From JAJDNH01 sp964552395 (lineage in GTDB: Bacteria; Acidobacteriota; Thermoanaerobaculia; Thermoanaerobaculales; Sulfomarinibacteraceae), in contig CAZKGM010000042.1 in NCBI GenBank assembly GCA_964552395.1, forward strand, positions 1-29,286: a DNA stretch of 29,286 nt, written 5' to 3'. A program made the translations under genes and the position numbers. A model generated the notes under the pieces. It saw only the letters and a program-made list of their open reading frames with translations, was not told the origin of the DNA and did no database searches. Within the stretch, counting starts at the first letter, position 1. The number at the start of each line of letters is the position of its first letter. Below, piece after piece: positions 23,086-29,286 of this stretch.

Positions 23086-24761
23086 ACTCTAGGCTCCCGC
23101 GCCGGGGATGACAAGGGCGCCTCCCCCTTGATGCGGGGCGCGAGCCACCAGTTACCGTCTGCGTGCGGCGTCCACGGATCGTGCGCCGCCAGGTAGTCAC
23201 CGATGAGGTCGGTCATCTCCTTTGCGCTGTGCCATACCCGCTCGGCCTTCGCGAGGTGTGGGAACCCGCTGCCGCCTGCGGCGCGGTAGTTATTGCAGAC
23301 CAATGTGAAGCTCGCGTCAAGGTCGATCGGACGACCCTCGTACGAGAGGTCGCGGACCCGTTCGCCTTCCGGTGCCGTGGGATCGATGCGGTAGCTCACG
23401 CCCTCCATCGTGTCGACGTTGTAGTGACGCACCCTCGGGTCGTACAGAAGCGTGCAGCCGGCGTCCGGAGCGCAGTCGAGTCCGTCGTAGTAGCGTGCCG
23501 CGTACTCGAGGACATCCCTGACCTGCCGGCCGGTCAGCCTCACCACCACCAGCGTGTTCGGGTACACGTAGAGGCTATAGACCCAGCGCCAGGTCACCGC
23601 GCCCGGCTCGAGCTGTGGGGTCCTGTCCGAAAGCAGGGACGCCAGCGACAGCTGCGCTCCCGATGCGTCGAGCTGGACCGAGTGAATCAGGTCGAGCGCC
23701 GAGCAGTCCCCGAGCCGGCAGCCCTTGACCGTGACAGCCGCCGTTGTGTGGCCGACTGGCCCATCCAGAGCCGCCACGACACGACGGTGGAGGGGCTCGA
23801 TGGCGGCGACAATTGCCCGGTCGGCCGGCACCCCCTCCGTCCGCAGGTTCTCTCCCTGCCAATGAGCGATCCGCCAGTGTCCATCGGCGTGCTCGAGGTC
23901 GAGATCGATGCGGGTCAGCCGCCGCGCATGGCTCGAAGGCTGCGAAACGATGACGCCGTTGAGGAGGCGGGGCGGGATGTCCCGGTGCGTGTGGCCGGTG
24001 AGCAGGACATCGATTCCCTCGACCTCGGTCAGCCGCCAAGCATAGTCCTCGGCCTCCTCGCCGTTCGACTTCCCACTCGCGAGGTCGCTCTCGAAGCCGG
24101 TGTGGGCGAGCACCACCACGAGGTCGCACCGCTCCTGTTTGCGCAGCACCGGTACCCACTGCCGCGCCGCCTCGTCCATGGCCTCAAAGCGCAGCCCCCG
24201 GTAGTGCTCGGGAAGCTCCCAACCAGGGATCTGGGGCGTCGTCAGCCCGAGGACGCCGACCCGCACCCCGCCCGCCTCGATCACCAGGTAGGGCCGGAAG
24301 GCGGGTTTGCCGGTGTCCTCGCGCAGGATGTTGGCGGAAAGGAACGGGAACTTCGCCTGCTGCTCAGCCCGTTCGAGCACTCCGAGGCCGAAGTTGAACT
24401 CGTGGTTGCCGACCGCCATCGCCTGGTAGCCGATCCGGTTCATGGCGGTGATGCTTGGGCTCGGCTCGGACCAGCGGACGTGGACGAACTGCTCGAGGGG
24501 GGTCCCCTGGAGCGTGTCGCCGGAGTCGAGTAGAAGCACAGGACAGGTTGCCGCCGAACGGATCCGCTCGACCAACGTCGCCACCTGCGCGAGAGAGCCG
24601 TTGGCCGGCCGGTTGCGGGCATCGTCGAAGGGGAGCACGGAGCCGTGGATGTCGGAGGTGTGGAGGAGGATCAGGTGCTGGGTCCGGCCGCCCGCGAGGA
24701 GCGTCGCGGCGAGCCCGAGCGCGGCGATAAGAACGAGCGCGAGACGGCGAGCTCCCCCCAA
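23076..24761 (-). CDS. Secreted 5'-nucleotidase/UshA-family metallophosphoesterase
   Basis: It probably hydrolyses nucleotides or related phosphoesters outside the cytoplasm. It has 561 residues: a signal peptide (1-25, LALVLIAALGLAATLLAGG) and a calcineurin-like metallophosphatase domain with LLHTSDIHG, LLLDSGDTLQG, AVGNHEFNFG, VLAHTGFESD and LLTGHTHRDIP (all metal ligands visible). A C-terminal 5_nucleotid_C domain includes TGRQVRDVLEYAARYYDG, MEGVSYRID and NNYRAAGGSGFP. No ATG is in frame; TTG at 24761 is chosen because AAGGAGG lies 7 nt before it and the signal peptide begins there. An extended -10 TGCTATGAT lies about 30 nt upstream. It is likely in one transcript with the TonB receptor, so imported products could be nucleotide-derived, which is inference. 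Confidence 0.88.
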   Translation of the reverse strand: MGGARRLALVLIAALGLAATLLAGGRTQHLILLHTSDIHGSVLPFDDARNRPANGSLAQVATLVERIRSAATCPVLLLDSGDTLQGTPLEQFVHVRWSEPSPSITAMNRIGYQAMAVGNHEFNFGLGVLERAEQQAKFPFLSANILREDTGKPAFRPYLVIEAGGVRVGVLGLTTPQIPGWELPEHYRGLRFEAMDEAARQWVPVLRKQERCDLVVVLAHTGFESDLASGKSNGEEAEDYAWRLTEVEGIDVLLTGHTHRDIPPRLLNGVIVSQPSSHARRLTRIDLDLEHADGHWRIAHWQGENLRTEGVPADRAIVAAIEPLHRRVVAALDGPVGHTTAAVTVKGCRLGDCSALDLIHSVQLDASGAQLSLASLLSDRTPQLEPGAVTWRWVYSLYVYPNTLVVVRLTGRQVRDVLEYAARYYDGLDCAPDAGCTLLYDPRVRHYNVDTMEGVSYRIDPTAPEGERVRDLSYEGRPIDLDASFTLVCNNYRAAGGSGFPHLAKAERVWHSAKEMTDLIGDYLAAHDPWTPHADGNWWLAPRIKGEAPLSSPAREPRVAR

Positions 24762-24791
24762 CCGAGACCCTCCTTCTTCCTTCCGATGCGC

Positions 24792-24800
24792 ATCATAGCA
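24792..24800 (-). promoter_or_regulatory. Extended -10 promoter of the 5'-nucleotidase gene
   Basis: On the minus strand TGCTATGAT (TG plus -10 TATGAT) lies about 30 nt before the TTG start. It is embedded in overlapping inverted repeats (GATGCGCATC at 24785-24794; CGATGC-8 nt-GCATCG at 24784-24803) that could bind a repressor in this divergent intergenic region. Confidence 0.45.
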
Positions 24801-24884
24801 TCGCGCGGTTGACCGTGCTCCTCGGGGGGCGCGAGGTTCATGCCTCGGCGCGCTGGGGGGGCGCGCCCGGGAGGGGAACCGACA

Positions 24885-25484
24885 GTGCGCGACAGGATCA
24901 CCGTTCCAGCGGCGGTCGCGCCAACCCTTGCAGCCGTTGTCGCCGCCTTCGGCCATGCGCAGCAGGCCACCACGTTCACCGCCAGCACTGAGGTGATCGC
25001 GAGCCGGGTGACCGACCGGGCCGAGGAGGCCGGCCGCCGCGAGGTTCTGCTCACCCGCGACGAGATCCGGGCCCTGCCGGCGCACAACATCAACGAGCTG
25101 CTCGCCATGCTTCCCGGCGTCGGCCTCACCCGCCGTGGCGCGTTCGGCGCGCAGGCCGACCTCAACCTCCGCGGCTCGACGGTCGACGTCGACCCATTGC
25201 GCTCCGCCTACGCCCTCGCCCACCCGCGCCTCGAGGTCGCGTGGACCGGCACCCTCGAGCTCGGCCGCGTCTGGAGCGGGGGTTGGAGTGCGCGGCTGCG
25301 GGATCCCAACAACGGTCCCGCGTGGGCCACCTTGGACCTCCGCCTCGGGCGGCGTATCCTGGGCGGGACCATCCTGACCTTGGAGGCTGCGAACGTGTTC
25401 GACCGCCACATCACCGAGCTGCACGGCATCCCGCTGCCGGGTCGCTGGCTGAGCGTGCGCCTTGACTGGCGCGAAGGCCGCTGA
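24885..25484 (+). pseudogene. BtuB-like TonB-dependent receptor with large in-frame internal deletion
   Basis: The open frame encodes 199 residues: a signal peptide (about 1-24, ending GHAQQ), then the first half of a plug domain (EVLLTRDEIRALPAHNINELLAMLPGVGL, NLRGST; given in parts). At residue about 100 it jumps straight to the last barrel strands (RSAYALAHPRLEVAW, ATLDLRLGRR, LEAANVFDRHITELHGIPLPGRW). Full receptors of this type are about 600 residues, so roughly 400 are missing while the frame is kept. The junction holds GTCGACGTCGAC (25182-25193), direct repeats that could mediate the deletion. It cannot form a barrel. The GTG start follows GAGGGG. Its TGA overlaps the aroC ATG (TGATG), so its translation may still drive aroC. 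Confidence 0.75.
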
Positions 25485-26677
25485 TGCGACGCCTGCGCCT
25501 GCTCACCGGCGGCGAGTCGCACGGTCCGCGGCTGACCGCGGTTCTCGAAGGGCTGCCCGCCGGCCTCGAGCTCGATCGCGAGGGCATCGACCGTTGGCTC
25601 GCCCGCCGTCAGCACGGCTTCGGACGCGGCGGCCGGCAGCGGATCGAGCACGACACTGTGGAGGTCAGCGGCGGTCTGCGCGGTGGCGTCACCCTCGGCT
25701 CGCCGCTCGTGCTCCACATCGGCAACCGCGACTGGGAGAACTGGTCCGAGATCATGGATCCGTGGACGGTCGACGAGGCGGCCGCAGAAGGCCGCCGGGT
25801 CACGGCGCCCCGGCCCGGTCATGCCGACCTCGCCGGCGGCCTCGGCACCGCGCAGACAACCGACCTCCGCAACGTGCTCGAACGGGCCTCCGCGCGTGAG
25901 ACCGCGGCACGGGTGGCCGCCGGGGCGGTGTGCGCACAGCTGCTCGGACGTTTCCGCATCGGCATCCGTTCGGGGGTCCTCCAGGTCGGCCCCCACGTCG
26001 TTCACGACGGCCCGCCCACCTGGGAGCTGCTCGGAAAGGTCGACCCCGCCTCGCCGCTGGTGACCGTGGCGCCCGACAGTGAGGAGGCCCTGGTCGCCGC
26101 GGTGCGGGCCGCACGCGAGGCCGGCGACACTCTCGGGGGCGTGGTCGGCGCCGCCGGCCACGGTCTGCCGCCCGGCCTCGGCTCCCACGTACACTGGGAC
26201 CGCAAGCTCGACGGCCGCATCGCGCAGGCGTTGTTGTCGATACCCTCGGTCAAGGCGGCGGCCATCGGCGCCGGCATTGAAGGGGCGGGACGGCCCGGCT
26301 CACAGGCCCACGATCCGATCGTTCCGGGAGAGCGTGGCCTCGAGCGCACCTCCAACCACGCCGGTGGCCTCGAGGGTGGAGTCACCAATGGCGCCGACCT
26401 CGTTGTCCGCGCCTTCTTCAAGCCCATTTCCACTCTCCGCCGCGGCCTGCCGTCAGTCGATCTCAGGAGCGGCGAGCTCACGGCCACCGAGTGGGAGCGC
26501 TCCGACGTCACCGCCATCGGCGCCGCCCCCGTGATCGTCGAGGCGATGCTGGCGCTGGTCTTGGCCGACGCCCTGCTCGAGACCATTGGCGGCAACGCCG
26601 TCGTCGACGTCGACGCCGCCTGGGCCGCCTACTGCGGCCGCCTGGCGCCCTGGTGGCGCCCGGAATCCCCGGCGTGA
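25484..26677 (+). CDS. aroC: Chorismate synthase
   Basis: This is the last step of the shikimate pathway, converting EPSP to chorismate with reduced FMN. The 397-residue protein is of the longer bacterial form. Motifs: LLTGGESHGPRLTAVLEGLPAG at the N-terminus, RRQHGFGRGGRQ, the RPGHADLAGGL stretch, ERASARETAARVAAGAV (catalytic and FMN region) and LEGGVTNGADLVVRAFFKPIST. The ATG overlaps the TGA of the deleted receptor frame by one base, and no separate Shine-Dalgarno is obvious within the overlap beyond GAAGG about 9 nt upstream, so coupling is likely. ispH follows 66 nt later on the same strand. Confidence 0.96.
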   Translation: MRRLRLLTGGESHGPRLTAVLEGLPAGLELDREGIDRWLARRQHGFGRGGRQRIEHDTVEVSGGLRGGVTLGSPLVLHIGNRDWENWSEIMDPWTVDEAAAEGRRVTAPRPGHADLAGGLGTAQTTDLRNVLERASARETAARVAAGAVCAQLLGRFRIGIRSGVLQVGPHVVHDGPPTWELLGKVDPASPLVTVAPDSEEALVAAVRAAREAGDTLGGVVGAAGHGLPPGLGSHVHWDRKLDGRIAQALLSIPSVKAAAIGAGIEGAGRPGSQAHDPIVPGERGLERTSNHAGGLEGGVTNGADLVVRAFFKPISTLRRGLPSVDLRSGELTATEWERSDVTAIGAAPVIVEAMLALVLADALLETIGGNAVVDVDAAWAAYCGRLAPWWRPESPA

Positions 26678-26743
26678 GTTTTCGATTATGAGGTGCGGGA
26701 GGGCGGTCCCGCGGACGGACAACCCACCGAGGACGGAAGGAAA

Positions 26744-27610
26744 ATGCCGATCAAGGTCAAGCGAGCTGAGAAGTTCGGGTTCTGCTCAGGGGTCCGGGTT
26801 GCCGACCTCAAGGTGAGGCGGTTCGCCGGCGGCGGCGGCCGCGGCGCAATTCTCGGCCAAGTGGTCCACAACGAGCGCGTGGTCGAGGACATGGAGCGGC
26901 TCGGCATGCGCACCGTCCACAGCATCGAGGAGGTCTCCGAACCGACGATCGTGTTTTCCGCCCACGGCGTCCCTGAGTCGTTCCACGAGCGCGCGCGCCA
27001 GCGTGGCCTCGAGGTTCTGGATACCACCTGTCGATTCGTCTACGACATCCACCACGAGTCGCGGAAGGCGCTCGACCAGAGGTGCCACCTGGTGTTCATG
27101 GGCGACCCGAACCACCGCGAGGTCATTGGCTACACCCACGATCTCGACCCGGCCGTGTTCCATGTCATCTCGACCATGGAGGAGGCGCGCAACATCGACT
27201 GGGCGCGCTACCAGGCGGTCAAGGTCTTCTATCAGACAACACTCAACGCCGACGAGTTCGAGAAGATCGTTCGTTTCATCGAGGGCGTCAACCCGTGCAC
27301 CTCTCGCGCCGACACCATCTGTTACGCCACCAAGGAGAACCAGGAGGCGGCGCGCGAGCTCGCCATGGACGAGGAGGTCGAGCTCATCCTGGTGATAGGC
27401 GGCCGCCAGTCCGCCAACACCCGCCACCTGTGCGAGATCACCTCCCGCATCAAACCCTCACGGCTCATTCAAGGCGCCGCGGACATCCGCCCCGACTGGC
27501 TCGAGGGCATCTCCTGCATCGGCCTCACGGCCGGCGCCTCCACACCCGACAGCATAATCGACGAGGTGGAGGAGGTTCTCAGTGGTGGCATCGGCCACCC
27601 CCTTCCCTGA
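26744..27610 (+). CDS. ispH: 4-hydroxy-3-methylbut-2-enyl diphosphate reductase
   Basis: This is the final enzyme of the MEP isoprenoid pathway, reducing HMBPP to IPP and DMAPP with a [4Fe-4S] cluster. It has 288 residues. The three cluster cysteines are visible: FGFCSGV (C14), DTTCRFV (C96) and DTICYAT (C193). Substrate-binding residues are also seen: VVHNERV, FSAHGVP, the His and Glu in NHREVIGY (usual HPEV, here Pro replaced by Arg), YQTTLN, and GGRQSANTRHL. The ATG at 26744 has GGAAGGAA ahead; a longer frame adds residues with no family match. It is downstream of aroC on the same strand and converges with the barrel gene. Confidence 0.95.
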   Translation: MPIKVKRAEKFGFCSGVRVADLKVRRFAGGGGRGAILGQVVHNERVVEDMERLGMRTVHSIEEVSEPTIVFSAHGVPESFHERARQRGLEVLDTTCRFVYDIHHESRKALDQRCHLVFMGDPNHREVIGYTHDLDPAVFHVISTMEEARNIDWARYQAVKVFYQTTLNADEFEKIVRFIEGVNPCTSRADTICYATKENQEAARELAMDEEVELILVIGGRQSANTRHLCEITSRIKPSRLIQGAADIRPDWLEGISCIGLTAGASTPDSIIDEVEEVLSGGIGHPLP

Positions 27611-27699
27611 GCTAGAGAGCCGACAACACCCAGCCGGGGGCCGCGACACGACCATGCGCCCACCCTTTTTACGATCACGCGGCGGCAGAGGAACGCGGG

Positions 27700-29037
27700 T
27701 CAGAACCGCAGTGTCAGCCCCGCGAGCAACCGATTCTCGGTGAGGCTCTGCTGATCGAGCCGCTCCAGGTCGAGTAGGATTGCCCACCTGCGCGACAGCG
27801 TGACCGTCGCGGCGAGGGCGTACCGGCGGCTGTCCGGACGTACCTCGACGATGCCTCCATCCTGGCTGCGGAGGTGGTACACCGCCAACGCCTGGTTGTA
27901 GTCCAGCGACACGTAGACGCGGGAGCCGAAGCTTCGTCCGAGTGAGACATAGAGAGAGTCCGAGCCGTCGATGCCCTTGTCGGAGGTCCACTTCGAGACA
28001 CTGATGTCGAGACCCGTGCCGACGAAGTTGCGCGCCGACAGGCCGAGGTTGAGGCGGTTGCTCGCCGGATCGCCACGGTTGTTGCGGTCGTGGCCGGCAC
28101 CAGCCCACACGGTCAGCCAGCGCAAGGGCCGCACGCTGACGCGAAACCGGGACGACTCGTAGAGCAGACCGACCAAGGCCGCCGGGTCGACCGGCCTGCC
28201 CGCGAGCTGGTCCTCGGTCAGTCCGCGGGCGTCAATGGAGACGCCGCGATGGTAGGTTGCTTGGAGGTCGACGGCGCGTACCGGCACCCAGTGCATATTG
28301 ACCAGCAGGTACGTCAGCTCCGAGGTCCCGAGCCGGCCGGGGCCTTGCAAGTCGAGCTCGGCCGCCTGATAGAGGAAGAAGGTGCGCCCCACCGGCACGA
28401 AGTTGGAAAGCGTCACCACCGAGCGCTCGGTCAGGCTGCCGTTGCGAATCAGGACCCAGCCGAGGACGTGCTTGCGTCCGTGATCGCCGTCCAACGCAAC
28501 GTAGACCCCACCCTTCTTGACATCCTTGACCCAGCCGGCATCGAGGCGCTTCGGCTCGAGTCCGGCGAAGGCGCCGACGCGCAGGCGACCGGCGGCGGTG
28601 GACGGTGCGAGGAGGTACTCGAGCTGCGCGCCGCCGATATTTCCAAGCCCGCCGAGCTCCGTCAGCCAGAGCTGGCCCAGCCGGGCACGCCACGCGCCAC
28701 TTGCTGAACGCACCCCAACCCACGCCTCGTAGATCGAGATCCGGGTATCGCGCTCAGCCGAGGGGTAGTCGGCGACCCGCGCATCGAGCGCCCAGCTCAC
28801 GGTCGGGTCTGCGGCAGTCGGCCGCAGCGAGAGGGTCGCGATCACGTCGCTGAGGTCGCTGGAGCTGTTTCCGGCAACGGTGCGGGATGCCCAATCCCCA
28901 AACAACGAGAAACGACCGGAGACTGGCGTCGTCTGCCCGGAAGCGTGCATGGCGGCCAGCATGATCGCAACCGCGGCCACACACACGCCGCACCGCGTGC
29001 CGCCGTGGAACGAGCCCACGACCTCAGCCCCGCGCAT
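27700..29037 (-). CDS. Beta-barrel outer-membrane protein, function unknown
   Basis: This 445-residue protein has a long signal peptide (about 1-35; hydrophobic core CVAAVAIMLAAMHASG). The rest is made of about 20 amphipathic strands with tyrosine and tryptophan at the ends (SIYEAWVGVR, AQLEYLLAPS, FFLYQAAELDL, RFRVSVRPLRWLTVWAGAG, SLYVSLGRSFG), finishing in LTLRF with terminal Phe, the usual BAM signal. I do not recognise a named family. The ATG at 29037 overlaps the stop of an upstream multiheme cytochrome gene by 14 nt, so the two are translationally linked. This suggests a porin-cytochrome conduit or a barrel serving a redox protein, which is inference. No clear Shine-Dalgarno precedes the ATG. 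Confidence 0.8.
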   Translation of the reverse strand: MRGAEVVGSFHGGTRCGVCVAAVAIMLAAMHASGQTTPVSGRFSLFGDWASRTVAGNSSSDLSDVIATLSLRPTAADPTVSWALDARVADYPSAERDTRISIYEAWVGVRSASGAWRARLGQLWLTELGGLGNIGGAQLEYLLAPSTAAGRLRVGAFAGLEPKRLDAGWVKDVKKGGVYVALDGDHGRKHVLGWVLIRNGSLTERSVVTLSNFVPVGRTFFLYQAAELDLQGPGRLGTSELTYLLVNMHWVPVRAVDLQATYHRGVSIDARGLTEDQLAGRPVDPAALVGLLYESSRFRVSVRPLRWLTVWAGAGHDRNNRGDPASNRLNLGLSARNFVGTGLDISVSKWTSDKGIDGSDSLYVSLGRSFGSRVYVSLDYNQALAVYHLRSQDGGIVEVRPDSRRYALAATVTLSRRWAILLDLERLDQQSLTENRLLAGLTLRF

Positions 29038-29286
29038 GGGACCGCACCAGGTGGATTGGTGCGTCGCCGGCCTGACCCTGCGGATGGCAGGAGTAGCAGG
29101 CCGCCGATTCGTAGACGTAACCGGAGACCTCCTGGTGGTGACCGTCGGTCTCACCGCGCGGATGGCAGGAGGTCGTACACGTAAAGACCGTGAAAACACC
29201 CGCCGTCGGATGGCAGGCCGAGCATGGATTGCCAGCGTGGTGGCCGCTCAGAATCGGGAACCATACATGGTCGAACTGCCCCTGGT
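29024..29286 (-). CDS. Multiheme c-type cytochrome, C-terminal part
   Basis: The last 87 codons of a gene that enters from the right edge. The visible sequence starts QGQFDHVWFPILSGHHAG and contains haem-binding motifs CSACH (29210-29224), CTTSCH (29162-29179, a CX3CH spacing) and CYSCH (29084-29098), with several extra histidines (GHHAG, DGHHQE) that could be distal ligands. It ends QGQAGDAPIHLVRSHARG. Such FDH-F and C-x-x-C-H arrays occur in cytochrome c3/c7-like or larger multiheme proteins; the total haem count cannot be known here. The stop codon lies 14 nt inside the barrel gene. No start is visible in the window. Confidence 0.85.
   Translation of the reverse strand, partial: QGQFDHVWFPILSGHHAGNPCSACHPTAGVFTVFTCTTSCHPRGETDGHHQEVSGYVYESAACYSCHPQGQAGDAPIHLVRSHARG

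Noticed and set aside
24800..24884. Cobalamin riboswitch ahead of the BtuB-like remnant
   Set aside because: The leader is too short and no B12-box-like conserved core is visible.
27611..27699. Terminator between the convergent ispH and barrel genes
   Set aside because: There is a T5 run at 27666-27670, but the preceding GC-rich sequence does not give a clean stem, so no call was made.

Overview
The window is a GC-rich bacterial chromosome segment with densely packed genes. The combination suggests an Acidobacteriota lineage, possibly Thermoanaerobaculia-like. The clues are an Oar-type TonB receptor with an N-terminal carboxypeptidase-regulatory-like domain, a BtuB-like receptor remnant, multiheme cytochrome and barrel genes, a three-gene Mla cluster whose MlaD carries a C-terminal barrel-like domain, and CCACGGATT-type dispersed repeats. 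This placement is inference; there is no rRNA or other decisive marker.

Left part (1-5263, almost all minus strand). Reading in the direction of transcription, the order is tmRNA (ssrA), N-acetylmuramoyl-L-alanine amidase, a GerMN-domain lipoprotein-like or membrane-anchored protein, glutamate racemase (murI), a 208-bp repeat element, RNase PH (rph), and a four-tRNA operon (Pro-Arg-His-Arg) with a near-consensus promoter and a rho-independent terminator. The first codons of a further gene lie at the left edge. The murI/gerM/rph neighbourhood resembles the racE-gerM-rph cluster of Bacillus. A second copy of the repeat element lies between ssrA and comM.

Centre-left (5264-12520). comM/yifB (an AAA+ Mg-chelatase-like protein) and a large uncharacterised protein with a degenerate class III nucleotide-cyclase-like domain run on the plus strand. 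They converge on a minus-strand operon whose last two genes encode a HEAT-repeat protein and an HD-GYP-like protein. These two share a recognisable N-terminal domain.

Centre (12518-19568, minus). A tight operon runs dnaB, mlaE, mlaF, mlaD, radA, then the HEAT and HD-GYP genes. It mixes DNA replication and repair with outer-membrane lipid transport. aroB lies upstream of it.

Right part (19569-29286). A spacer of about 500 bp carries an 8-bp tandem repeat and a perfect 28-bp palindromic terminator. It is followed by an Oar-like TonB-dependent receptor and a secreted 5'-nucleotidase/UshA-like phosphoesterase on the minus strand. Diverging from these are a BtuB-like TonB receptor with a large in-frame internal deletion, translationally coupled to aroC, and then ispH. 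At the right edge, on the minus strand, is the 3' end of a multiheme c-type cytochrome gene that overlaps a beta-barrel outer-membrane protein gene, a candidate porin-cytochrome pair.

The points most worth following up are the MlaD-barrel fusion, the cytochrome/barrel overlap, the internally deleted receptor kept in frame ahead of aroC, the HEAT/HD-GYP pair with a shared N-terminal domain beside a cyclase-like protein, the hairpin-armed repeat family (one copy of which supplies the murI stop codon), and the 8-nt junction between tmRNA and the amidase start.
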